From BMS3BBIN04 sp964552465 (lineage in GTDB: Bacteria > Electryoneota > Electryoneia > Electryoneales > Electryoneaceae): a stretch of DNA of 64,000 nucleotides. The stretch is taken from assembly GCA_964552465.1 (NCBI GenBank), contig CAZKGR010000015.1, forward strand, positions 1-64,000. Reading direction: 5' to 3'. The notes beneath the pieces are model-generated. The model had not been told where the DNA came from. It saw nothing but the letters and a program-made list of their open reading frames with translations, and did not search any database. Below, piece by piece: positions 37,701 to 45,355 of the stretch (the first letter of the stretch is position 1; every line of letters begins with the position of its first letter). Made by a program: the position numbers and the translations under genes.

Positions 37701-38681
37701 ACGCGTGAATGGATTGTTGGTGTGCGTATATGAGCCAACCGTCAACCCGGGTAGCCATGTATTCACCGAACGACCGTAAAACAGAATTCGGTCGCCACTG
37801 TCAAAACTGCCGTCCGCTTCGCCTTCGATCAGGATTGCATTCTCGATCAGTGAGTCCGGACGCTCGGTGGCTGGCGATGTCGGCAACCTCTGCCCGCCGT
37901 TGTTGTACAACTTGAACTTACGGGGATCGAATCCACTAGCATCTATACCGTGCGAGGCCAACGTACTGGCAGTAATCTGATATATCCCTTCCTGCTCGAT
38001 CTCCATACGCACCATCAGCCCGTCAGGCCAATCCAGTGTCGCAATGCCGTGGCTTCGCTCACTCGTTCGCGGGATTCCCCACGCCTGAGCGGTTTCACCG
38101 TTCAACAAGCCGTTGCGCACGAGACGATCCGGGATAGTCCGCAGACCACTTTGCACGCCAGGATAGATGATCCGAACGCGAATGAATTCCAGAGGCAAAA
38201 CGCCACCGTCCTGTTCGCGAACTGGGACGACGAACAAGTGGGACACATTACGATTGCGCCACACATGAGGATCGCTGAAAATCACCGTTCCCACATCATC
38301 CAGACGTGAAACCGGCATGTTGTCCGCAGGTGCATCACCTTGCGGAGCCAGACCTGAACGCCACTGCCCCCAACGCTGTTCTTCAATCACAATCTGTGGT
38401 TTTCGAGACGATGGCAAGGCAATCAAGCGGGAGAAATAAGGAGTAAGACGCATGCCCGCACGGCTGTCAATCCCCGAGCCCGCCGGGAGATGAAGCACAC
38501 CATCCTCGAACTGCCGGGTTTCCCAGTCAGTAAGAGTCAGTTCGATCACAAGCTCATGCGCACTGTCTTCAACCACCGTGAAAGGACCGGCAACACCGGC
38601 TCCAACAACGGCGAGTACACCGAGCAAGCACGCTGTGCAGAGCAAGAGTAGTGATCGACTATGCAGTTTGATGCGTTTCAT
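34788..38681 (-). CDS. porU: PorU-like T9SS C-terminal signal peptidase (C25 family)
   Basis: A 1297-residue surface protease. Signal peptide: LLLLCTACLLGVLAVVGAGVAG. The N-terminal half (to about residue 590) is the beta-rich PorU region (RMRIEI-like GLMVRMEIEQEGIYQI, FKLYNNGGQRLP, DRILFYGRS). The C25 domain follows with VLLVGDGDYDYRNI, the catalytic His in LMVSFIGHGNAHVW (about 814) and Cys in YLAATCSWGHFD (about 850), both intact. In T9SS this enzyme cleaves the sorting domain of cargo and links it to lipopolysaccharide. The C-terminus (LNWPNPFEHRTSFTFEL ... VANGAYLYVIKA) is FlgD-like; P. gingivalis PorU also keeps such a domain. It begins the leftward cluster and is followed by porV. A hairpin (38704-38723) lies in its leader. 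Confidence 0.88.
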   Translation of the reverse strand: MKRIKLHSRSLLLLCTACLLGVLAVVGAGVAGPFTVVEDSAHELVIELTLTDWETRQFEDGVLHLPAGSGIDSRAGMRLTPYFSRLIALPSSRKPQIVIEEQRWGQWRSGLAPQGDAPADNMPVSRLDDVGTVIFSDPHVWRNRNVSHLFVVPVREQDGGVLPLEFIRVRIIYPGVQSGLRTIPDRLVRNGLLNGETAQAWGIPRTSERSHGIATLDWPDGLMVRMEIEQEGIYQITASTLASHGIDASGFDPRKFKLYNNGGQRLPTSPATERPDSLIENAILIEGEADGSFDSGDRILFYGRSVNTWLPGLTVGSYTHTNNPFTRRNVYWLQVTNDGPDGKRMMDAQAIDAITYDAEVARSRIYVDNDITIFHSNSHPESGLNWYAKELLTGEQYSTTFDLDYPIAASDASLRFSMRNLGGFTNQAAIFVNGTAVDTVNLNSESQTVSIPDGVLHDGSNTFNFRLLGGRVFFNYFEVDYLRTIESDDGRLYFDQLPDDGVARIEFTGMDNPWLFDIQDFEDVRYTRGEIVNISTQVTSPRRLMAVQDDKLLSPVMVSEEGFGATEYPNGLRDPNLSPQTIYIYHSDFEDGVRQLETYVEERDEREVLCVDINDIFKEFAWGLYDPVAIRDYLKYAYENYSIPPESVLLVGDGDYDYRNIASDADNNWMPPYEDGVICRDYWYVQFAVNDVTQIQMVMGRLPVQSNAELEIYLDKLQRYENDSDLGAWRSRLVMVADDEYVETGPTIQDQIHMEQAEEFATEAAPDFITVKKIYIGTYPTTFDPSTGGRRKPAATSSLLNEINRGALMVSFIGHGNAHVWTHESVLLDTRDNQLIDSGHRTPFYLAATCSWGHFDRPQNEAHPEQLLVQPGGAIGVVGATRLTNAYSNNRFALAFYERVFDRAAGLSAGEALQMAMIDHPEGTNQYYHFFGDPDMMLALPVLDAGMTQINPDSLLAMGTAQISGEVLAPDGTPLPDFDGEALVTVYDSADTLTYIYTDSNGDPDDELDYLVAGGTLFRGLVTAEAGSLRAEFIVPRDVKYGSQNGTVHMYVFNDETDGVGSTGGVQISTESANSNDATPPEVNVYFDYPNWRDGDLTSSSPTLFVELNDSSGINLTGEIGHDIRAVIDGTEEILLTETFTYDRDSYTQGIAEERLFELEPGEHHMEVWAWDNANNFARSETNFVVLEADQELALNNVLNWPNPFEHRTSFTFELSTDAEVSIKIFTASGREIHKIGPIQCQAGFNYPASGSSQELEWDGLDQYGDPVANGAYLYVIKATASTGQKAEEVGKLLRIR

Positions 38682-38703
38682 GAACGTCCTTGGTACACCC
38701 TGC

Positions 38704-38723
38704 GACGAGTCGGGAGACTCGAC
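38704..38723. promoter_or_regulatory. Hairpin in the porU leader
   Basis: GACGAGTC-GGGA-GACTCGAC forms a 7-of-8 bp stem with a GGGA loop about 20-40 bases before the porU start codon. It could influence translation; function unknown. Confidence 0.3.
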
Positions 38724-38958
38724 GGGGCACGTCCGCTATTCTGTTTCGAGCAGAGTTTCACTTCACCCTGCGCTGCTACTTCATACAATCTGATAGCGAA
38801 AACGTCCCTTAGCACCCCAAGTCTGTGAATTGGTGGGTTAACACGGATAAACTACACTCCCCGAAAACGGAGAGTCAACCTCTGCACAACACTTTTGACC
38901 CAATTACATCTATGCACGAGCCACAAAACCACTTGTTCCCTGATTGATGAGAAAATGT

Positions 38959-39402
38959 TTAGGTTTTTTCGGGATTTGACTCTCCAAGTCGTTTAAGCAT
39001 CTCAAACAATGCATGAGGAATCCGTTTCGGACGTGCATTTTCATCAACCACCGCGTGAATCGAATATCCCTCATGCAGAATTGCATCTTCACCCGCCCGG
39101 CGTAACACATAGTCAAAACGGAATTTCGTCCGTCCCTCGCGTCTCGCAGCTGTGTATATCTCTACGAGATCGTCGTAGAAAATGCGGTTCCGGTAACGCA
39201 CGTGCGCCTCGATCACTGGTACGAAGAAACCAAGCTCCTCGAACTGTCGGTACGTTATTCCGCCCGCCCGCATCCACTCGGTACGGCCCATCTCGTAATA
39301 GAGTAGCGCGTGGCCGTAATAGACGTGCCCCATCTGGTCGGTATGCCCATACGGCACGCGCTTCTGGCAGATCACCCACGGCTTCTCGTGACGAACTTCC
39401 AC
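38959..39402 (-). CDS. YbgC/FadM-type acyl-CoA thioesterase (4HBT hotdog fold)
   Basis: A 147-residue cytoplasmic hotdog-fold thioesterase. The active-site region VPYGHTDQMGHVYYGHALLYYEMGRTEW has the conserved Asp and the YxxYFExxRxEW pattern of the YbgC group, which cleaves short or medium acyl-CoAs; some members belong to the Tol-Pal envelope locus, but no tol gene is here. GTG 39402 is the start: GGGAGGAG precedes it, and the ATG two bases upstream is in another frame. It is leftward, with 277 bases before porU, so it may or may not share a transcript. Confidence 0.88.
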   Translation of the reverse strand: MEVRHEKPWVICQKRVPYGHTDQMGHVYYGHALLYYEMGRTEWMRAGGITYRQFEELGFFVPVIEAHVRYRNRIFYDDLVEIYTAARREGRTKFRFDYVLRRAGEDAILHEGYSIHAVVDENARPKRIPHALFEMLKRLGESNPEKT

Positions 39403-39507
39403 ATCTCCTCCCGGTTCAACGTGGATGATAAGTTAGGACGAAATACCACCACTCGCGCGTTTCGCGATGCGAGAGATGAGGTGTGTGGTGTGGGAACGTC
39501 AGGAGGT

Positions 39508-39672
39508 GTCATCCTGAGCGAAGCGAAGGATCTCGCAGGCGATAATCGAGTATGGTGGGGCGTGGAAGTAAGTGCGGACGTGTTCTGTACCGACAAGAAC
39601 GCGCTCAACCGTATTCCACGTCCCATACTCAGCGTACATGGGTAGTAGATTCTTCACTTCGTTCAGAATGAC
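39508..39672. repeat. MITE-like unit with family A ends
   Basis: Left end 39508-39533 and right end 39647-39672 are each identical over 26 bases to the ends of the unit at 16310-16483. The interiors are unrelated by eye and of slightly different length (113 against 122 bases). Confidence 0.78.
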
Positions 39673-39713
39673 CTGTGTGGCCAGCGATATGTTGTGTGGT
39701 TAGCTCAGATATG

Positions 39714-39735
39714 TCCCCGATATTCATGTCGGGGA
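39714..39735. repeat. Palindrome TCCCCGA...TCGGGGA
   Basis: TCCCCGA-TATTCATG-TCGGGGA forms a 7-bp stem. First of three palindromes in a row within about 140 bases. Confidence 0.6.
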
Positions 39736-39787
39736 TAAATCACATCCATGATCTTGTGGATTTTTTCGCCTTTGACCTTGGGATGAT

Positions 39788-39807
39788 CCCAGACATATAT
39801 GTCTGGG
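39788..39807. repeat. Perfect 20-base palindrome
   Basis: CCCAGACATATATGTCTGGG reads the same on both strands. It has no loop, which differs from the neighbouring hairpins, and could be a dyad binding site or a repeat relic. Confidence 0.7.
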
Positions 39808-39833
39808 ACATATTGATTCCCGACTTGCGAGCA

Positions 39834-39852
39834 AGCCGAGACAAACACCATT
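39834..39852. repeat. Degenerate copy of the CCCGACTTGC palindrome
   Basis: CCCGACTTGCGAGCAAGCCG is the same palindrome as at 25837-25859 with changes on the right arm. Confidence 0.55.
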
Positions 39853-39904
39853 TTAATCAAGCGCGCTTCCGGATCATGCTCAGCTTCGAAGACGGGATTA
39901 CCAG

Positions 39905-40903
39905 ATGAAACAATCCACCCCCACTCCCCAGCAGAATTCGCGACAGATTTCAACATCATCCATCGATTTTGGCTCAATCCCTCGTGAACCTGAACGACCC
40001 GGAACCATCCTCGTCGTCGGCGCGACCGTGCTCGACCGCATCTTTTACGTTGAGAAATTGCCCCGTCCGGGCGAAACATCCATCGGACACCGAATGGAGA
40101 TTCATCCCGGCGGCAAGGGAGCGAACCAGGCTCTTGCGGCGCGACGAATGGGTGCCGATGTCCTGTTCCTCAGCTGTGTCGGCGAAGATCATCCCGGCGA
40201 ACTTGTGCTGCAACCGTTAATCGATGCTGGTGTGAACATAGAAGGTGTGATCACAATCCCGGACCAACCGACCGCCGAAGCGATCATCTCCGTGGACGCG
40301 CACGGCGAAAACCAGATCACGTCCTGCCCCGGCGCGTATCATCATTTACGTCCTGATCACCTTGACCGTAAAACACACCTTTTCCGGCGCGCAGACTGGA
40401 TGCTGATCCAGAATGAGCTCCCGACTAAAACAATCGCTCACGCCATCTCGCTGGCGCATGAGTATGATCTGAAAATCATCTTCAATCCTGACCCATTCAC
40501 ACCAAAATCACCACCCCCGCCACGTGGCCTGCACGCCTTGATCCCTAGCGAACTGCAAGCCGCCGAAATCCTAAGCGTAGAGGATTATGAAATGGTCCCG
40601 GCAACCAAGCGACACACTGAATGGTCAGGGATTGGCGCGGAACATGTGATCGTAACTCTCGGACCGAAAGGCGTTGAATGGGTGTGTCGTGACGGTGACC
40701 GAACCACCATAGCACCGCCCCAGGTTGAGGTCGTGGACAGCGTGGGCGCAGGGGACGCGTTCTGTGGCGCGCTGGTCGCCTTCATCGCCGAAGGTATGCC
40801 TCATGAAACAGCCATCGCGCTCGCCACACATGCCGCAACACTGTCAGTGCAGCATCGCGGTGCGCAGGCAGGACTTCAAACGCGGTCGCAGCTCTTATCC
40901 TAG
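39905..40903 (+). CDS. PfkB-family sugar kinase (ribokinase-like)
   Basis: A 332-residue cytoplasmic kinase. An unusual Ser/Gln/Pro-rich N-terminal extension of about 33 residues precedes the fold, which starts GTILVVGATVLDRIFYV. PfkB signature 1 is HPGGKGANQALAARRMG, with the GG substrate hinge, and signature 2 is VDSVGAGDAFCGAL (about residues 282-295), where GAGD contains the catalytic Asp and anion hole. The closest pattern is ribokinase (GGKGANQA). It would phosphorylate ribose or a similar sugar or nucleoside with ATP. There is no internal Met before the fold, so the extension is probably real. The aminotransferase-fold gene follows 128 bases later. Confidence 0.88.
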   Translation: MKQSTPTPQQNSRQISTSSIDFGSIPREPERPGTILVVGATVLDRIFYVEKLPRPGETSIGHRMEIHPGGKGANQALAARRMGADVLFLSCVGEDHPGELVLQPLIDAGVNIEGVITIPDQPTAEAIISVDAHGENQITSCPGAYHHLRPDHLDRKTHLFRRADWMLIQNELPTKTIAHAISLAHEYDLKIIFNPDPFTPKSPPPPRGLHALIPSELQAAEILSVEDYEMVPATKRHTEWSGIGAEHVIVTLGPKGVEWVCRDGDRTTIAPPQVEVVDSVGAGDAFCGALVAFIAEGMPHETAIALATHAATLSVQHRGAQAGLQTRSQLLS

Positions 40904-41031
40904 CTTCTAAAAGTACCGTGCCTTGTAGTTGTTTGTCTGCCCTCCAGACAACTCTGTGAGACTGCGACTTGTACCAGTTTTCACTATCTTCATGATATCG
41001 TACAACAGCAAATATTTCCCCGGAGAACTCG

Positions 41032-42192
41032 ATGGACGTGCGCGATCTGGTCTACATGGACAATGCGGCCACATCATGGCCCAAGCCGGACGAAGTCTAC
41101 TCGTTCATGGATGAGTTCTACCGATATAACGGTGTTAATCCCGGTCGCTCAGGTTTTGATGCCGCCATCTCTGCAGGCAACCTCGTCGAAGATACACGCA
41201 AGGTGCTGACGGAATTCTTCGGCGGCGATGTCCCGGAACGCACTGTTTTCTGCCATAACGCCACCGACGGCCTTAACCTGATCATTCAAGGGCTGATCAA
41301 TCAAGGCGACCACGTGATCGGCACTTGTCTCGAACACAACAGTGTGCTGCGCCCGCTGAATACACTCGAGCGTGACGGTGTTATCGAAGTCACTTGGATT
41401 GCGGCCGATGAACACGGATTCATATCGCCCGAACATATCGGCAACGCGCTGCGACCCAACACCAGCCTCGTCGCTGTCAACCATGGGTCAAACGTCATTG
41501 GTACTTATCAGGATGTGGACGCTATCGGTCAGCTCGTCAAGGATCACAAGGCTGCCTTCGTGATTGACGCGTCCCAGACTGCCGGTGTCGTTCCGATCAA
41601 CATGAAGAACTCCCACATTGATGCTTTAGTGGCCACCGGACATAAAGCGTTGATGGGCCCAACCGGAACCGGCGTGATCGTTGTTCGAGAACATCTCGAG
41701 ATCAATCAAGTCAGATCTGGTGGGACAGGAGTCCGTTCAGCGTTTCCGTACCATTTATCTGAATATCCGTGGCGGCTGGAGTACGGCACCCCAAACCTGA
41801 TGGGAATAGCCGGCTTGTGGGCAGGGCAGAAGTGGATTGAGAAACAAGGCGGACCGACCGCCATTCACGAACGTGAGATGGTGTTGATGCAGAAGTTCGT
41901 TGATGGGCTCAAGCCATTACCAAAGGTCACGCTCTACTGCGCTGAATCGCTGGATAATCACCTCGCGACACTGTCGACGAACGTGGAAGGTATAGACGCC
42001 ATGAATGTCGGGATCATACTCGACGTTGATCATGATATCGCCACACGTACCGGCCTGCAATGTGCGCCGAAATGCCATGAATCAATTGGCAGTTTCGACC
42101 TGCACGGAACCGTCCGCTTCTCGTTCGGACCGTTCACCACAGCTGAAGAAGTGGACAGAGCAATTGAAGCGATGGTCGATATCGCTCAGTAG
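41032..42192 (+). CDS. Class V aminotransferase-fold PLP enzyme (cysteine desulfurase family)
   Basis: A 386-residue PLP enzyme. The start VYMDNAATSWPKPDEVY and NPGRSGF are typical of the small cysteine-desulfurase-like family described as TIGR01977. The PLP pocket shows CHNATDGLNL, LEHNSVLRPL with the stacking His, VIDASQTAGVVPI with the pyridine-binding Asp, and ATGHKALMGPTG with the Schiff-base Lys (about residue 205). A Cys in LQCAPKCHESIG sits where the desulfurase catalytic Cys is expected. It would release sulfur from cysteine or act as a related lyase; no Fe-S assembly genes are adjacent. GGAG ribosome site at the right spacing. Confidence 0.87.
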   Translation: MDVRDLVYMDNAATSWPKPDEVYSFMDEFYRYNGVNPGRSGFDAAISAGNLVEDTRKVLTEFFGGDVPERTVFCHNATDGLNLIIQGLINQGDHVIGTCLEHNSVLRPLNTLERDGVIEVTWIAADEHGFISPEHIGNALRPNTSLVAVNHGSNVIGTYQDVDAIGQLVKDHKAAFVIDASQTAGVVPINMKNSHIDALVATGHKALMGPTGTGVIVVREHLEINQVRSGGTGVRSAFPYHLSEYPWRLEYGTPNLMGIAGLWAGQKWIEKQGGPTAIHEREMVLMQKFVDGLKPLPKVTLYCAESLDNHLATLSTNVEGIDAMNVGIILDVDHDIATRTGLQCAPKCHESIGSFDLHGTVRFSFGPFTTAEEVDRAIEAMVDIAQ

Positions 42193-42254
42193 TAGTTTGT
42201 CATCTGTATCCGGCAACTACCGGACACAGGTCAGACCATTGAAGTATATACAAG

Positions 42255-42297
42255 AAAAGGGACACGCAGCATCCGCAGCGCGTCCCCTTTATTTTTT
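42255..42297 (+). terminator. Rho-independent terminator after PLP enzyme gene
   Basis: AAAGGGAC-A-CGC ... GCG-C-GTCCCCTTT hairpin followed by ATTTTTT. Confidence 0.88.
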
Positions 42298-42309
42298 GGC
42301 ATGAACAAC

Positions 42310-43647
42310 CTACTTAATCAGCGTAAGCTTCTTCGTCTCATAAATCTGGCCATGCGCGACAGCCTGCACGAAGTACACGCCACTCGCCAAATCTGATCCG
42401 TCGAACTCGAAAGAATGATGTCCAGCAACCATTTCTTCATCCGCCAACGTTGCGACAAACTGCCCGATTCGGTTATAAACCTTCACCGCAAGATGTCCGG
42501 GCGCCGGCAATGCGACCTTGACCGTTGCCGATGGATTGAACGGATTCGGATACGAATGCAATTCCAACTCAACCGGTATTTCAGATGAACCACCGCCCTC
42601 ATTTACACCTGTTGGAAGGTAGTTGAAGATAGCCCAACGGCATTCCTGAGAACGAATAATCGCATGTCCTTCATGATCAAAATCTTCCATCACCATTAAA
42701 GTGTGATTGACATCAATTGCCTCACCATAAAAATGGTGGAGATGCTCCCAATAGACCATGTGCCGGATGATGTTGTTCATCCCCTCCATGTTCATCGGCT
42801 TGTCGTCGGAATTTAGTCCCGTATCCCCCTCGCCAATGAAATAGAAGAAATGACGGTTGGGGTAGTTTTCGACGATATAGTCCGCGCCAGTGATCGTTGT
42901 GTACTCATTCAACTCATCGACACCATACGGATACTTGTCCCAACGCGGCACGAAACCCTGATTCACAGGACCGGGAATCGTGAAATGATCGTCCAGATCG
43001 TAACGATATGGGTCCATATAGAGCCAGTGGCCGTTGTTTACCGTCACGTTGATAATTGGCGGGAGCTGGTCGCCCATCTCCTCAAACAGTCTTGTAACCG
43101 CTGCCCAACGATGCACCAACTTTCCACCAGCTGATTCACCCATCCAGGTGATCGCTTCCAACTGTGGATTATTGGTGACAATATCAACCACTAATGAATC
43201 CATGAAGGTGAAACTGCTGACCAGGGCAGGTCTCGGCTCAGGAGGTAAAGACTGGCTTAGATGTCCGACGAACCACCACTGATGTTGCCAATAGCAAACT
43301 TCCTCTTCAAGTTCATGCTCCTGAATGTCATTCAGGTACAGGAACTGCAAGCCGACAAACATAGTGGTTTCAAGTACTCCTGACAGAACTGCAGCTTCCT
43401 GAAGAGTCTGACCGAGGGGTAGTATCTCACGTGTTCCATTCGAGGGAAACAGAACGGCCCGAGTAAATTCTGGATGCGGAACGTCTGGCTCATGCCCCTC
43501 AGCATGCAGCATAGGAACGGATAGCTGATAGCCGTCCACAGTAACATAGTATCGTCCATCCGGGACATAGGTTACTGCCTCAGCAACAGTCAGGTAGTTC
43601 ATTAAGAGCAGTGCCAGCACCATCATTACCATCACAACACGTTTCAT
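42310..43647 (-). CDS. Secreted alpha/beta-hydrolase-like protein with T9SS sorting domain (paralog 1)
   Basis: A 445-residue secreted protein with signal peptide MKRVVMVMMVLALLLMNYL. A shared family block begins DGRYYVTVDGYQLSVPML. The nucleophile elbow is GESAGG (about residue 171), and a His suited to the catalytic triad lies in MVMEDFDHEGHA, so an esterase, depolymerase or related hydrolase is likely. A conserved patch PPIINVTVNNGHWLYMDPYR follows the elbow. The C-terminal 85 residues, YPNPFNPSATVKVALP ... LASGVYFVQAV ... LTLIK, form the T9SS sorting domain. Two paralogs lie at 43859-45208 and 47956-48987. Good ribosome site (GGAGGATAAAAG). The Gly-Glu-Ser form here differs from GPS/GGS in its relatives. 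Confidence 0.82.
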   Translation of the reverse strand: MKRVVMVMMVLALLLMNYLTVAEAVTYVPDGRYYVTVDGYQLSVPMLHAEGHEPDVPHPEFTRAVLFPSNGTREILPLGQTLQEAAVLSGVLETTMFVGLQFLYLNDIQEHELEEEVCYWQHQWWFVGHLSQSLPPEPRPALVSSFTFMDSLVVDIVTNNPQLEAITWMGESAGGKLVHRWAAVTRLFEEMGDQLPPIINVTVNNGHWLYMDPYRYDLDDHFTIPGPVNQGFVPRWDKYPYGVDELNEYTTITGADYIVENYPNRHFFYFIGEGDTGLNSDDKPMNMEGMNNIIRHMVYWEHLHHFYGEAIDVNHTLMVMEDFDHEGHAIIRSQECRWAIFNYLPTGVNEGGGSSEIPVELELHSYPNPFNPSATVKVALPAPGHLAVKVYNRIGQFVATLADEEMVAGHHSFEFDGSDLASGVYFVQAVAHGQIYETKKLTLIK

Positions 43648-43780
43648 CTTTTATCCTCCGAAAACGAGCCGACTCTTCTCCTCAATACACTGGAGAGTGG
43701 TAAGATGTAGAGTAGAACAATTGAGATGCAACGTTTGATTCTCCAATTTCAGAATTCCAGGAACGAGAGTTGAACGAGAA

Positions 43781-43804
43781 AAGCCCAAACAATAGTTCGG
43801 GCTT
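43781..43804 (-). terminator. Terminator after paralog 2
   Basis: AAGCCC-AAAC-AATA-GTTC-GGGCTT hairpin; on the - strand it is followed by TTCTCG and T-rich sequence. It isolates paralog 2 from paralog 1. Confidence 0.65.
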
Positions 43805-43858
43805 CTAGTTACACGTCTATTTAGTAACAGATACGGGGTAAATATCGTCCCTGAAACA

Positions 43859-45208
43859 CTATTTCATGAAAGTCATTTTGCGCACTTCGGAGAACTGACC
43901 CCGCGCTGTTACATGCACAAAATACACCCCGCTGCTCTGACCGGAGGGCGAAAAATCCAAGCTGTGATGCCCCGCCTGCGCCCATCCATTGTATAACGAT
44001 TCCACTCGCTGCCCCGCAACATTAAAAATTTCAACCTTCAGCTTGCCGGAGAGAGGCAGAGAGACAGTCAACGTCGTACTCGAATTGAACGGATTAGGAT
44101 AGATATTCAGCGCAGCGGTTGTGGGAAGTTCGTATAACGAGCCATCATTCGGAGTTTCATCCACATTCACTGCCGGAGGTACGAAATAGAACATCGGCTC
44201 CCAGGTCAAAGGATTAAGAAGTATCTCGTCCTCATGATGATCCGCACCTTCGATCACTATCAACTCATGATTCGTGTTACCGTTACCATACTCGTCCAAC
44301 AAGTGTTCATAGAAGAAGGTGTTGCGCTGAATGTTGTTCCATCCTTGCAAACCCATCGGCTGATTATCTGAATTCGGACCATCATCCAACTCACCTATGA
44401 CATAGAACACCCAGCGATCCTGAAATTGGCTGATGATGTTCTCAACGCTTGTGGTCAACATGTACTCATTAACCTCAATCATTCCATACGGATGATGGTT
44501 GAAACGGGGGATGAACCCCTGCAACACTTCGTCCGGCACGGCAAAATCACCATCCACACAGCGGCGGCGATCATTCAAATACACAAAAGAACCATTGTTC
44601 ACGGTTACATAAATCATTGGTGGGAGGTCTTCGCTCGCCAACAACGACTCAATGCGTGTAGACGCTGCGTACCGTTGAGCATACTTCGCGCCAGCAGATG
44701 GACCCGTCACAACAATCGCATCGAAATGTGGATTGACCTGGGCAACGTGATAAATCAGGCTGTCCATAAAAGTGAAGCTGCTAGCCCGGACTAGACGCGG
44801 ATTGTGTTCGCTGGAATCGCTGTCTTCACCCACATACCACGCCATGTGATCCCAGAACGCGACTTCATTTTCCAGCATATGCTCGTCAATATCCGTTTCC
44901 AACAAGAATTGTATGCCGACGAGCAACGTCGTTTCCAAAGATCCCGCCTGGTATGCACCCGCCTGCATCCACTCTGCAACTTGTTCGATGTCGCGTGATC
45001 CGCCTGGTAACGAGATCACACATCGGTCACGATCAAGCTGAGGTTCGTCAATTGAACGATTCGCCAGATAAGGCACACAGAGTTGCTCATCATCCACAGT
45101 GATGTAGAACCGATCCGGCGGAACTGTCTCTACCGGTTCAGCAAATGCGAAGCCAGAACAGATCAACAAAAGCAGGCAGCTAAAACTTCCGGTCAAGAAG
45201 AAACGCAT
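43859..45208 (-). CDS. Secreted alpha/beta-hydrolase-like protein with T9SS sorting domain (paralog 2)
   Basis: A 449-residue secreted protein, paralog of the genes on both sides. Signal peptide: LTGSFSCLLLLICSGFAFA. Family block PPDRFYITVDDEQLCVPYL; RDRCVISLPGGSRDIEQVAEW has counterparts in the other two. The nucleophile elbow is GPSAGA (about residue 169) in VVTGPSAGAKYAQRYAA, the downstream patch PPMIYVTVNNGSFVYLNDRR, and the candidate catalytic His is in IVIEGADHHEDE. The C-terminus YPNPFNSSTTLTVSLP ... SSGVYFVHVT ... MTFMK is the sorting domain. Likely a surface-attached esterase-type enzyme; the substrate is unknown. It has its own terminator. Confidence 0.82.
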   Translation of the reverse strand: MRFFLTGSFSCLLLLICSGFAFAEPVETVPPDRFYITVDDEQLCVPYLANRSIDEPQLDRDRCVISLPGGSRDIEQVAEWMQAGAYQAGSLETTLLVGIQFLLETDIDEHMLENEVAFWDHMAWYVGEDSDSSEHNPRLVRASSFTFMDSLIYHVAQVNPHFDAIVVTGPSAGAKYAQRYAASTRIESLLASEDLPPMIYVTVNNGSFVYLNDRRRCVDGDFAVPDEVLQGFIPRFNHHPYGMIEVNEYMLTTSVENIISQFQDRWVFYVIGELDDGPNSDNQPMGLQGWNNIQRNTFFYEHLLDEYGNGNTNHELIVIEGADHHEDEILLNPLTWEPMFYFVPPAVNVDETPNDGSLYELPTTAALNIYPNPFNSSTTLTVSLPLSGKLKVEIFNVAGQRVESLYNGWAQAGHHSLDFSPSGQSSGVYFVHVTARGQFSEVRKMTFMK

Positions 45209-45306
45209 GTCTATTCACCGATTAAACCGAGTTGCAGCCAAAACGTATCAATATAGCTGTTCATATCATTTTCTCATAGTGATTGCTGAGAATTAGAGAA
45301 AAAAAT

Positions 45307-45334
45307 CCCGGCCCGGAAAATCTCCGAACCGGGA
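45307..45334 (-). terminator. Terminator after lamin-tail protein gene
   Basis: TCCCGG and CCGGGA pair, with inner CGGA/TCCG pairs; on the - strand the run TTTTTTCTC follows (plus-strand gagaaaaaaa). Confidence 0.75.
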
Positions 45335-45355
45335 ACTATTGTCTGCACGGCTGAA

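Larger units (their letters stand above)
39403..39904. other. Gene-free divergent region filled with repeats
   Basis: About 500 bases between the thioesterase and the PfkB kinase. It contains the MITE-like unit 39508-39672 and three different palindromes at 39714-39855. No convincing coding frame: the open frames seen here run through the repeats and have no ribosome sites. Confidence 0.6.
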
